Positions 11,634 to 21,608 of a stretch of DNA of 64,000 bases are shown here, piece after piece; position 1 is the stretch's first letter, and each line of letters begins with the position of its first letter. The notes below the pieces were generated by a model that did not search any database, was not told where the DNA came from, and saw only the letters and a list, made by a program, of their open reading frames with translations. The position numbers were made by a program, and so were the translations under genes. The stretch is from assembly GCA_964017065.1 (NCBI GenBank), contig OZ024785.1, positions 4,812,588-4,876,587 of the forward strand, given 5' to 3'. This stretch comes from Haliclona indistincta. Lineage: Eukaryota; Porifera; Demospongiae; Haplosclerida; Chalinidae.

Positions 11634-12785
11634 CTATGGTTTATCAGTTGTCTGCACATCAGCTTCTACAGTCGCCCCCTCACGTCTACGCAGTGAGTGA
11701 GTAGAAGGTGGTTCGTCATCTTGCCAGTGAGCTCGAGTTTCATCTAAGCTAGTAGGAAGGCTAATGCAGTGAGGTATGTCATCACTGCTGCTAGTGGGAG
11801 TGGCTTTATCCTAGTGGAATAAAACAGTACAGTGATTGTAATACACATCAAGAAAAATACCGTTGGTAGAGATCTTGTGCGCTCAGCATCTTTCTTAGGT
11901 GACGGTGTACGAGATGAATCCTGTTGGGATGGAGGACGACTTGGTGACGGTGTACGAGATGAATCCTGTTGGGATGGAGGACGACTTGGTGACGGTGTAC
12001 GAGATGAATCACGTTGCGATGGAGGACGACTTGGTGACGACTCACGAGATGTATCCAGGTGCGATGGAGGACGACTTGGTGACGACTCACGAGATGAATC
12101 CAGGTGCGACAGAGGACGACTTGGTGAAGGCTCACGAGATGAATCCAGGTGCGATGGAGGAAGACTTGGTGAAGGCTCACGAGATGTATCATGTAATGGT
12201 ATATCAATGGAGTGCACCTCGACTTGTACAATTATCTCCTCACGTGGTGATGAGTGGGTAGAAGGTGGTGGTGGTAATTCTTGTGATGATTGGTGGGCGG
12301 GTGGTTGCTCAGGCGGTTGATACTGCTCCAGTAGTTGATACTGCTCCAGTAGTTGATACTGCTCCAGTAGGTCATACTGCTCCATGGCCAGTAGTTCATC
12401 CTGCTTCTTATCCCAGGATGAAACAGAACCGTCCTCTAGCTCTTCAAGAGAACTGCCTGTAGTTAAAGGGCCGGAATCAGGAGTACGTGCACGTGGTCTT
12501 CTTCGAGGAAGATCTGGAGTTGGAGGTGGTGAAGGCGGAGGTGTACGTTGGCAAGACTTGCAGCAGCCAGATTTGTAGCAGAAAATCGCTACCACAATCA
12601 GTAGACCTAGCGATAGACTTATGCCGGCTGAGATACCAACTATCTGCACGACTATGAAGAAGAAGAATTCAGTTCTTATTCAACGTACAGAATGTAGACA
12701 ACAACTTACCGTTAAGAGCTGTAACACAGGTCGTGTTGAGGAGCAGCACCAGTAGGAAGCTGATACCGAAATAGTTGTTTTCCAT
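11634..12785 (-). CDS. Array member A1: ectodomain-less membrane protein with Ser/Pro repeats
   Basis: Exons 12785-12710, 12651-11861 and 11810-11634 give about 347 residues. Exon 1 is a complete signal peptide (MENNYFGISFLLVLL..VTALN). The membrane helix follows immediately (AGISLSLGLLIVVAIF), then a Cys cluster (CYKSGCCKSC) and a Pro-rich basic region. The tail contains three tandem EQY[DQ]LL units; each fits the [DE]xxxLL endosomal sorting signal. They are followed by about six 14-residue S-R-x-x-S-P-S-R-P-P-S repeats (11896-12190). The last exon (DKATPTSSSDD..TTDKP) was recovered by splicing: reading through the intron gives a false hydrophobic end at 11744. A shared CACGTG/GC-box module lies 104 bp upstream. 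Function unknown; a membrane-tethered scaffold is my inference. Confidence 0.75.
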
Positions 12786-13540
12786 GGTTTAGTCACGTCG
12801 TCCAGTTACTTATCAGCCCTCGTTGAAGAAATTTCCTCGTTCTGACCAGCATGGACTGCAGCGACAGCTTTTGAAGTAACTAGTCCAGCACGTGGTCAGC
12901 CACGCCCATTATACGGGCGGGGCTGCAAGGTGTGCATCCGGCCTGCTGCCCTGATGTACCTCATTCTCCCAAACGTCAGCTGCCTAGTTGACCTACATGT
13001 TTTAAGTTTGATGAAAGTGCTCAAATTGCAGCTCCATCCAGTAGTGAAAATAGTTTAGTCGCAGCATTTTAAATAAGTGATCAATTTTCTCAACGAATAA
13101 GAAAATGCAATCTCCAGCATCCTACCAAGCTGGTCAGTTTAGCACTATTAAAGAGCAGCTTCATGATCCCGGTACCCATGTCTTGCAACAGACAGACCGT
13201 CTCTCCAGCAGGACAGCAGATCCGGACAATGACTATCATAGCATTGTTGAGTTCAACAAGCAACATGACCTCATGTCCACAACTACAATTCAAAACCATC
13301 ACACTTATTGTATTGCTGTCAAAGACTATCATTTGAACAATGACACAGCAGAACATGATAGAACACTAGCTATAGATTGCAGTTAATGTCTGTTATATTA
13401 CAGAGATAGGTTGGTGAACATGATAATGGTTTTACACTGGGGAAAAAAACAAAAATATCACATATTTGAGTGATTGGATAAGTAATGCTCACTGCTAAAA
13501 TCAAATAGGTATTCCTGGTCCACATCTTGTATCCAGGCTG
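12786..13540. other. Conserved inter-array spacer (A1-A2)
   Basis: No independent gene. The block 13100-13380 (AGCATCCTACCAAGCTGGTC.. and following) recurs in the spacers near 14580, 23725 and 25900, showing that the whole duplicated unit includes this non-coding flank. Reading frames over it are not conserved between copies. Confidence 0.65.
12889..12925 (-). promoter_or_regulatory. CACGTG + inverted GC-box module of A1
   Basis: A palindromic E-box CACGTG is followed by GGTCAGCCACGCCC, a short spacer, and GGGCGGGGCT. The two GC-rich halves are inverted copies of each other. The module sits 104 bp upstream of the A1 start codon and is repeated before A2-A6 and A9. Confidence 0.65.
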
Positions 13541-14285
13541 CTATGGCGATTGTTCTAAAATAGACATATCATCTAAAAGCGGTTGCTTTTCTTCTTCTGC
13601 AGCAGGTAGGACATCGTATGAGACGGCACCAGCAACATCAGGAGTCTCATACTGTTCAAAAGGAGGTTGGTCATTCTGCTGTATGGGAGGAATATTGTAT
13701 ACACACTATTACAGTGATTGTAGTGCACATCAGTACCCTTGGCAAAGAACTGGCGCATTGAACATCTTTCTTAGACAAAGACTCATGAGATGGTGTATCA
13801 TGATTTGGAGGAGGGTGACTTGGTGACAGAGAGAGTGGAACACAAGGTGGATCTTGATGGGCAGGCGTCTGCTCGAGTGGTTGATCCTGCTCTGCACTAT
13901 CAGATGGAGCCAAATCGTCCTTTGCTTGAACATGTGACTCGGGAGCACGGCTACTAGGTCCAGGACGTGAACCAGGAGTATCTTGCTTGGGTTTACGAGG
14001 ATGAATACGACAACGTCGCTGAAGTGGAGATAGAGTCCGGCAGCAAACTGAAATGAAATCTACCAATATTCCGCCAGTAATGTAGCCAGTTGTGCAGCCG
14101 CAGATAATCGCAACCAATGACGCCATCGTAGTTGGTGTAAGAACTATCGCCACAACTATAACTGAAGAAACAAATCAACGATTCTAGTCCAGCGTGCAGA
14201 AAGGCTTACCGTCAACAGCAGTAACACATGTTGCATTGACCAGAAGCACCAGTAGGAAGCTGATACCGAAATAGCTGTTCTCCAT
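13541..14285 (-). CDS. Array member A2: short ectodomain-less membrane protein with dileucine tail
   Basis: Exons 14285-14210, 14161-13737 and 13678-13541 join in phase (about 212 residues). A signal peptide close to that of A1 is followed directly by a hydrophobic region interrupted by Cys/Gly (LVAIICGCTTGYITGGILVDFI), then CC and a basic patch. The tail contains the array hallmarks KQDTPGSRPGPS, APSDSAEQDQPLEQ and SKKDVQCASSL. The last exon merges two elements that are separate exons elsewhere: VAGAVSYDV, and EEEKQPLLDD with an E-KQP-LL sorting motif. It ends soon after, so A2 lacks the long acidic repeat of A3-A7. This suggests loss of an intervening exon pair. Confidence 0.72.
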
Positions 14286-15262
14286 AGTTCAGTCACTCCG
14301 TCCAGTTACTTGTGAGCCCTCGTTGAAGAAAATTTCTTCACCAGCATGGAAGTAGTCCAGCACGTGGTCATGCACTGAGCTACGCCCATGTTAGTAATAT
14401 TACGGGCGGGGCTGCAAGGTGCATCCGGCCTGCTGCCCTGTCTCATTCTCCTAAACGTCAGCTGCCTAGTTGACCTACAGGTTGAAAGTTCTCAAATTGC
14501 AGCTCTATCCAGTAGTGAAAATATTTTTAGTTGCAGCATTTTAAACAACTGATCGATGTTCTCAATGAATGCAATCTCCAGCATCCTACCAAGCTGGTCA
14601 GTTTAGCACTAGTAAAGAGCAGCTTCATGATCCCGGTACCCATTGTCATGCAACATCTCTCCAGCAGGACAGCTGATCCGGACAATGAATACTATAGGCT
14701 CCGATAGCATTGTTGAGTTCAACAAGCAACTTGTACTCATGTCCACAACTACAATTCAGTCTCAAAACCATCACACTTATAATAATATCCCTATTATTTG
14801 AACTGTTATACAGCCATGTGATAGAATACGACTGCAAGCAAATAGTCTGTTATTACAGAGATAGGTCAATGCAAAGGATAGAAAAAAAAGAACACAGATT
14901 TTGAGTGATGGGGTAAGTAATGGTCACTGCTAAAATCAAATACATAGTCTTGGTGTGGTGAGGTGGATCACAATGCAATAGAGCCAAGTGAGTGAGTGGA
15001 ACACTGGAGCTAACCACAACCACTTGCAACGAGAGGTAAAGCTTGTTGCTACGCTTGAGGAACGGCTACTGTTGGATCACTCTCATTGTACATGTACATG
15101 CATGTGTGTGCAAAAGTAATACATGTTAAGTATCTTCCTTTATCATTATTGTGAATACTATGGAAAGGTTCAGACGAAATGATTCATTGCAATTCAATAC
15201 AATGCACTACAGTTTGTATATTAATTCAGCACGTGGCTGTGCCCTTCGTGCCCTTAGAGTCT
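14286..15262. other. Conserved inter-array spacer (A2-A3)
   Basis: Contains the A2 promoter module (14361-14414), the duplicated non-coding block near 14580-14830, and the 3' flank of A3. No separate gene is supported. Confidence 0.6.
14361..14414 (-). promoter_or_regulatory. CACGTG + GC-box module of A2
   Basis: CACGTGGTCA followed by TACGCCC and, after a 14-bp insertion compared with A1, TACGGGCGGGGCTG. It lies 76 bp upstream of the A2 start. Confidence 0.6.
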
Positions 15263-16102
15263 TTAGACATCGTCATCTTTTTCTTGGCTTTCATCAGGTG
15301 TTTGTTGAACAGGATCAGAAATCTGCTCTGGATCGGAAGCTGGCTGTTCTTCTGAAACAGACACAGCTGGTTCTTCTAAATCATCTGGACACTCTTCTTC
15401 TGAAACAGGCTTGTCATCTGGATCCTCTTCATCAAGAAGTGGTTCCTCGTCTTCTTTACGCCTAATTGCTGACATCAGCTGCAAAACGAAATAATCAATG
15501 ACTGTGCATTAAGAACCTAAACATACCATTCCTCTTATTCTGCGATCGTGAGTTGTACGTGGTTTCTTTTGTGTACTAGAAGAGGGAAGACTTGATCTAT
15601 GCTGAGGGTGCTCTACTAGTGGTTGATCCTGCTCTGCACTATCAGATGGAGCCGAATCGTCCTTTGCTTGAACTTGTGACTCGGGAGCAAGGGCACTAGT
15701 TCCAGGACGTGAACCAGGAGTATCTTGCTTGGGTTCATGAGAGTCGGCAGGAGGAAGAAGAAAAGGGGCTGGATAAGAAGGTGGAAGAATAGGAAATTGA
15801 TGAGCAGGCGGAGGTGAATTCCGGTTGCAACAATTGTCATTCAGTATCGTTGTGCAAGCCTCGCGGGGGTTGCCGTCAGCACAGTGACAGTAGCAGACAA
15901 GCGCTATCAAAATCACCACAAGTATTATTATACATACTATGCCGACTGAGATACCAGCTATTGTCCCACCTATGAAGAAGCAGAATTCAGTTCTTATCCA
16001 ACGTACATAATGTACAACAAACTTACCGTCAAGAGCTGTAACACAGGTCGTGTTGAAGAGAAGCACCAGTAGGAAGCTGATACCGAAATAGCTGTTTTCC
16101 AT
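15263..16102 (-). CDS. Array member A3: signal peptide, membrane helix, acidic dileucine tail
   Basis: Exons 16102-16027, 15969-15527 and 15478-15263 give about 244 residues. The signal peptide (MENSYFGISFLLVLLFNTTC) is followed by a helix (VGIVCIIILVVILIALVCYCHC) with only a few residues between. The tail has PPADSHEPKQDTPGSRPGTS, APSDSAEQDQPLVEH, and the basic/Ser motif HRSSLPSSSTQKKPRTT. The final exon holds RRKEDEEPLLDEEDPDD (D-EEP-LL) and then a Glu/Asp-rich run ending DDDV. The exon made of VSYDVKP in A4-A7 is missing here. Intron 1 (57 nt) is a multiple of three and free of stops, so retaining it would insert 19 residues before the helix. Confidence 0.75.
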
Positions 16103-17027
16103 AGTTCAGTCGCGCCGTCCAGTTACTTGTAGCCCTAGTTGAAGAAATTTTCTCGTTCTGACCCGCATGGACTGCGACTGCTTGTGAAGTAACTAGTCAA
16201 GCACGTGGTCAGCCACGCCCATGATACGGGCGGGGCTGCATGGTGTGCATCCGGCCTGCTGCCCTGATGTACCTCAAATTGCAGTTTCATCCAGTTGTGA
16301 AAATAATATTATTTTAGCACTGATTTTAGTCGCAGCATTTTTAAACCACTGATCGATTTTCTGAGAAAATGCAATCTCCAGCATCCTACCAAACCAACCT
16401 GTACTCATGTCCACAACTACAGTTCAAACTTATACTACTGCGCGCTGTCAAGGACTATCATTTGAACAATAACACAGCAGAACATGATAGAACACTAGAT
16501 AGCAAGCAAACAGTTAACAGTCTGTTATTACAGAGATAGTTTGCTGCACGTGATAGTCATCAAATGGTTTTACTTTACACTGGAAAAAAACTTTAAAAAA
16601 AACAGACTTGAGTGATTAGATAAGTAATAGTCACTGCTAAAATCAAATACGCACTCTTAGTATGGATCCAGATCTAGTATCCAGGCTGCAATAGTGATCA
16701 TTGCTCGTGGTGTGGTGAGGTGGATCACAATGCAATGAAGTGTGAGTGAGTGGAACACCTGAGCTAGCCATGATCACCTGCAGTAAGAGTTGAAGCTTTT
16801 TGCTACACTGGAGTAACGGCTACAGTTGCATCACTTTCATTGTCATGTGTGTGGAAAACCAGTACGTGTCAAGTCATGCAAAATCTCCCTTGACCATTTT
16901 TACTGATTAACTGGTTCAGGAAAGGTTCAGAGGAAATGATTCATTCAATAAATGATTCATTGCAATTCAAGACAATGTACTACAGTCTGTTTCGAATGGT
17001 AAATTAATTCAGCATGTGCCCGCGCCC
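16103..17027. other. Conserved inter-array spacer (A3-A4)
   Basis: Holds the A3 promoter module (16202-16238), a shortened version of the duplicated spacer block near 16370, and the 3' flank of A4. No gene is supported. Confidence 0.6.
16202..16238 (-). promoter_or_regulatory. CACGTG + inverted GC-box module of A3
   Basis: CACGTGGTCAGCCACGCCC, a 5-bp spacer and ACGGGCGGGGCTG, 100 bp upstream of the A3 start codon. Confidence 0.65.
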
Positions 17028-19619
17028 TTAGATATTTTCATCCTCCTTGTCCTTGCTTTCATCAGGTGTTTGTTCAACAGGATCAAACATCTGCTCTGGA
17101 TCAGAAGCTGGCTGTTCTTCTGAAACAGATGCAGCTGGTTCTTCAAAGTCGTCCATGTACTCTTCTTCTGAAACTGGTTCTTCTGGACACTCTTCTTCTG
17201 AAACAGGCTTATCATCTGGATCCTCTTCATCAAGAAGTGGTTGCTTGTCTTCTTTACGCCTAATTTCTGACATTTTCTACAAAACAATCAATGACTGTGC
17301 ATTAAGAATGGACACATACCACTCCTCCTGGTAAACTCTTAATTCGGCGATTGCGAGTTGTGTGTGTTTTCTTTTGTGTACTAGAAGAGGGAAGACTTGA
17401 TCTATGCTGAGGGTGCTCTACTGCACCAGGTGACTGCTCAGCTGAAGCTGGTGGTCCTGTGGTACCCTACGATAAACAATCACATCACAATCACTGTAAT
17501 TTTGCACATTAATAACGTACATGTGACAGTCTAGCATAGGCGCTATCTCTGTGCCTAAACAAAGTTGCCAGTTTTTTACCAGGTCCTGAAGGAACACTTT
17601 GATGCTTTCTTTTTGGCGGCTCAGCAGCAGGTTTGACATCATATGAAACAGCACCAGGAACATGAGGAGGCTCATAGTGGGCAAGAGATGGAGCTACTGC
17701 AGATTCACGTGGTTGGTCATGATGCTGTATGGGAGGAAGATTATTAGGGAGGCACGGTAGTGACTCCCTATGTAGGGATGAACGAGAAAAGAAGATGGCG
17801 GCTACATACAATGTATTAGCGTTCAAACGCTGATATTTCGCCTGGTGATGAATTTTATACGTCCAAAGACACTTAGATCTGCTCTCTGGCGTTGCCCCAT
17901 CTTACAGAAGCAAGGAGATTGCTCGAAATTGTTACTAAAGTGACGAACCTGGAAACGGTGAAAATCGACTTTCGTCATCTTCGTTTTCTTTCTTTCTTTC
18001 TTTCTTTCCACTCGCCTAGCGCCTTTACGCGAGCAGTGTCAAGACCAAAACACCCACGAACAGTCGTGAAATTCTCCTGGCATGTGCCTTTTGAACTTAC
18101 TTTTTAGCGAAACGACGATATACATTTGACGAGCTCACGATCACGAACAGTTGTCAGCTAAGTGTTTGACGCCATTATTGTGATTACGTAATACGCACGT
18201 GACCAAACACACATGTAGAGTATCGCCGTATGGAGAGCGCATATTGGCGTCTGGAGTCTTCGAAGAACAACTCACAGAGTAAGGTCGTGTAGTATCACCG
18301 TTCTGCTGCTTGCCAGATAGTATCACAGCCATACAGAAAATTCTAAACCAGAGTGGGCGGGGCTCGTATGCTGTGCATCCTGGCTGCAGCATACATGAAT
18401 GCTAGCCTATTAAACATGAATGCATGAGCTAGTTTCAGTATTTAGGAGCTACAAGTTAAAAAGCAATTATCAAGAAAAGCAAACCAAATCAATGACGGAA
18501 ACAAAAAAGAGATACATTATCTTGCCGAATTCGAACTGCACCAAAAATTTGAAACTCACTGTAAAAGAAAAAGGACACAAACAAGAAAATAAAAAGATTT
18601 CTAACGAAATCAAAAGGATGTAGGGATAAAGAAATCTGCTACTGGTCCACAATGTAAACCAACAAGGAGCAAGCATGGAATGGTAACACGATTGACTTGC
18701 TAACAGACCATAGATCCCTACATCAGTGGCTGACTACAGCAGTTCTGCTAGTTGCTATTGAATGACACCTGACATGCATTGGTTAGCTTATAGTATAGTC
18801 AAAATGTTATGTACAGCCACTGATGTAGGGATCTATGGTCTGTTAGCAAGTCAATCGTGTTACCATTCCATGCTTGCTCCTTGTTGGTTTACATTGTGGA
18901 CCAGTAGCAGATTTCTTTATCCCTACATCCTTTTGATTTCGTTAGAAATCTTTTTATTTTCTTGTATATATATATATATATACAGTGTAGTGCACATCAG
19001 TACCGTTGATAAAGAACTGGCGCATTGAACATCTTTCTTAGACTCATGAGATGGTGTATCATGATGTGGCGGAGGGTGACTTGCAATTGGTGACAGAGAG
19101 AGTGGAACACAAGGTGGATCGGGCGGCTGCTCGAGTGGTTGATCCTGCTCTGCACTATCAGATGGAGCCGAATCGTCCTTTGCTTGAACTTGTGCCTCGG
19201 GAGCAAGGTCACTAGGTCCAGGACGTGAACCAGGAGTATCTTGCTTGGATTCAGGAGAGTCGGCAGGAGAAAGAATAGGAAGTAGTTGATGAGCAGGCTG
19301 AAGAATAGGAGGTTGATGAGCAGGCCGCGGAGGTGGATGCCGGTAGCAACAATTGTCAACCTGTATTGTCGTGCAAGTCTCGCCGCTGGGTTTGCAGACA
19401 CAAAAGTAGCAGAGGAGCGGTATCAAAATTGCTGCAGCTATTACAATTAATGTGCTTAATGCGATACTAAATATCTCCGCAACTACATGATGAAGAAATA
19501 GAAGTCAGTTCTTATCCAACGTACATAATATCAACAAACTAACCGTTAAGAGCTGTAACACAGGTCGTGTTGAGGAGAAGCACCAGTAGGAAGCTGATAC
19601 CGAAATAGCTGTTTTCCAT
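17028..19619 (-). CDS. Array member A4: five-exon form with a transposon-expanded intron
   Basis: Exons 19619-19544, 19482-19004, 17724-17521, 17466-17320 and 17276-17028 join in phase (about 384 residues). Exon 1 encodes the signal peptide. Exon 2 encodes the helix (STLIVIAAAILIPLLCYFCVC) and first tail part with PPADS/SPADS-PES-KQDTPGSRP. Exon 3 encodes HHDQPRESAVAPS..VPGAVSYDVKPAAEPPKRK. Exon 4 encodes GTTGPPASAEQ..HRSSLPSSSTQKK. Exon 5 encodes RRKEDKQPLLDEEDPDD (D-KQP-LL) and an acidic tail with EEEYMDDFEEP. Intron 2 is about 1.28 kb against roughly 50 bp in A2, A5 and A6; the extra length holds an R1 repeat and a foldback element. If splicing still works the protein is full length. Confidence 0.72.
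17744..18107 (+). repeat. Dispersed repeat R1, long copy inside A4 intron 2
   Basis: The first ~105 bp match 1878-1983. The remainder matches the reverse complement of 59572-59735, including the peptide-level segment VTKVTNLETVK (VAKVTNLEVVK in the other copy). A (TTTC)n run of about 20 bp interrupts this copy. It lies immediately beside the intron 2 acceptor of A4. Confidence 0.75.
18108..18581. other. Inserted sequence between two elements in A4 intron 2
   Basis: This stretch is absent from the short homologous introns of A2, A5 and A6, so it arrived with or between the flanking elements. No coding support and no recognisable terminal repeats of its own. Confidence 0.5.
18582..18964. mobile_element. 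Foldback element F1 with perfect 151-bp inverted arms
   Basis: Arm 18582-18732 (starts CAAGAAAATAAAAAGATTTC) is, as far as I can read, the exact reverse complement of arm 18814-18964. They enclose an 81-bp loop. A (TA)n run follows at 18965-18982, suggesting insertion at a TA-rich target. There is no transposase gene, so it is a non-autonomous foldback/MITE. A second, more diverged copy lies at 57790-58163. The lack of arm divergence suggests a recent insertion or arm homogenisation. Confidence 0.88.
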
Positions 19620-19731
19620 AGTTCAGTCGCGCGGTCCAGTTACTTGTCAGCCCTCGTTGAAGAAATTTCCTCGTTCTCACCAGCATGGACTGCGCCCAAC
19701 GACTGCTTTTACCCTTTTAAAAATAGTCCAG

Positions 19732-19767
19732 CACGTGGTCAGCCACGCCCATGATACGGGCGGGGCT
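19732..19767 (-). promoter_or_regulatory. CACGTG + inverted GC-box module of A4
   Basis: CACGTGGTCAGCCACGCCC..ACGGGCGGGGCT, 113 bp upstream of the A4 start codon. Confidence 0.65.
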
Positions 19768-20054
19768 CCAAGGTGCATCCGGCCTGCTGCCCTGATGTAC
19801 CTCATTCTCCTAAACGTCAGCTGCCTAGTTGACCTACAGGTTTTAAGTTTTTTGAAAGTGCCTAAATTGCAGCTCCATCCAGTAGTGAAAATGTTTTAGT
19901 TGCAGCATTTTTAAACAACTGATCGATTTTCTCAATGAATGAGATAATGCAATCACAATGACTACTATAGGCTCCGATTGTATTGTTGAGTTCAACAAGC
20001 AACTTGTACTCATGTCCACAACTACAATTCTCAAAACCATCACATTTATAATAA

Positions 20055-20552
20055 TATAAAGCACCAAAGGAGCAGATGCCTCGGTGCAGTAGCATGTATG
20101 CTAGCATGCAATTAGCAGATGCATATGACAGCACGTATGCATGAATGCAGTAGATCCATGGAAGCATCAAAACAGTATCATAGAAGCATGCAATGCAAGC
20201 TACAGTAGAAGTGACCAGCAGATCCGTGGAAGTTGGAACATGCAGGCAAGCAGCAGATCATAGCAACAGTGCTATGGAAGCACAGGCTAGTGGCAGCTAT
20301 CCAGCAGCAGGCAGCAGATCATAGCAACAGTGCTATGGAAGTGCAGGCTAGTGACAGCTAGCTTATCCAGCAGCAGGCAGCAGATCATAGCAACAGTGCT
20401 ATCGAAGCGCAGGCTAGTGGCAGCTATCCAGCAGCAGCAGCAGATCATAGCAACAGTGCTATGGAAACGCAGGCTAGTGGCAGCTATTCAGCAGCAGCAG
20501 CAGCAGCAGATCATAGCAACAGTGCTATGGAAGCACAGGCTAGTAGCAGCTA

Positions 20553-20588
<36 letters not shown>

Positions 20589-21120
20589 TCATAACATCAG
20601 TTCTATGGAAGGGAAGGCTAGTGGCAGCTATCCAGCAGCTGTACAAGCTGTTGTACAAAAGTTGTATTGAAGCCAAACAGAATAATGTAGCTGGGCGTGA
20701 CTGTAAACTGCTCTGCTCGCTCCGGCTCACATGTCGAGCAGCTAAGTGAACTCAAACACGCTTTCGCTCGCTAGTTTCACTGCTGCCAATGGAGTCGCGC
20801 GAGCTGTACTATCACAGATCAAGCCTTCAAGTTGCACTGTAGCCATCTGTAGACAGTTTTGTCTATGAAGTAGGCCCGAGCGCTCAAGACGGCTGTTTAG
20901 GTTAGCAAATCACGCCATAACTTCAAAACAAAGGCTTTAATAGCAAATCTGTCAAATTTGATTTTCATAAACTATCGAGATCTACCTGTATTGCAAGTTT
21001 CAGCGCTTAGTAGCAAGCGGTTGCTGAGATACGCATTGCGAACATACACACACACACACACACACACAAACGAACAGACTACTGTATGCCTCGTGGCTCC
21101 GCCCACACCTCGGCATAAAT
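20055..21120. repeat. About 1.07-kb insertion in the A4-A5 spacer
   Basis: The spacer conserved between array members (compare 14760-14840) is interrupted near 20055 and resumes near 21121 with ATACAGCATGTGATAGAATACG. The inserted DNA contains the CAG-bearing minisatellite and a (CA)n run at about 21043-21067, with no gene. It looks like a mobile or composite insertion; its ends lack obvious terminal repeats. Confidence 0.55.
20247..20650 (+). repeat. Minisatellite (60-78 bp units) with growing CAG tracts
   Basis: Six units share AGATCATAGCAACAGTGCTATGG and CAGGCTAGTGGCAGCTATCC. Unit starts fall near 20255, 20315, 20382, 20442, 20508 and 20586. The CAG run inside each unit lengthens from left to right, from about 3 to about 10 repeats. 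Long reading frames over it (poly-Gln/poly-Ala) are a by-product of the repeat and lack gene context. Confidence 0.85.
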
Positions 21121-21608
21121 ATTATACAGCATGTGATAGAATACGACTGCAAGCAAATAGTCTGTTATTACAGAGATAGGTCAATGCACATAATAGTCAT
21201 CAAATGGTTTTACACTGAAAAAAAAAGTACACAGATTTGAGTGATTGGATAAGTAATGGTCACTGCTAAAATCAAATACGTAGTCTGGATCTGGTATCCT
21301 GCAGGCTGCAATGGTGATCATTGCTCGTGATGTGGTGAGCTGGATCACAATGCAATAGAGCCGAGTGAGTGGAACACTGGAGCTAACCATAATCACTTGC
21401 AGCGAGAGGTAAAGCTTGTTGCTACGCTTGAGGAACGGCTACTATTGGATCACTCACACTGTACATGTGTGTGCAAAAGCAATACATGTTAATTATCTTC
21501 CTTAACCATTATTAGTGAATACTATGGAAAGGTTCAGACGAAATGATTCATTGCAATTCAATACAATGTACTACAGTTTGTATACTAATTCAGCATGTGG
21601 CTGCGCCC

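Noticed and set aside
11744..11830. Second hydrophobic segment at the C-terminus of A1
   Set aside because: It is intron read-through; splicing at GTATTT..CACTAG gives a hydrophilic end that matches the layout of other members.
11832..12578. Several overlapping plus-strand frames opposite A1
   Set aside because: Antisense shadows of the Ser/Pro repeats of A1; the repeat period keeps all frames open.
20330..20749. Poly-Gln protein of 139 codons
   Set aside because: Frame over a CAG minisatellite in inserted DNA, with no upstream exon, domain or promoter.
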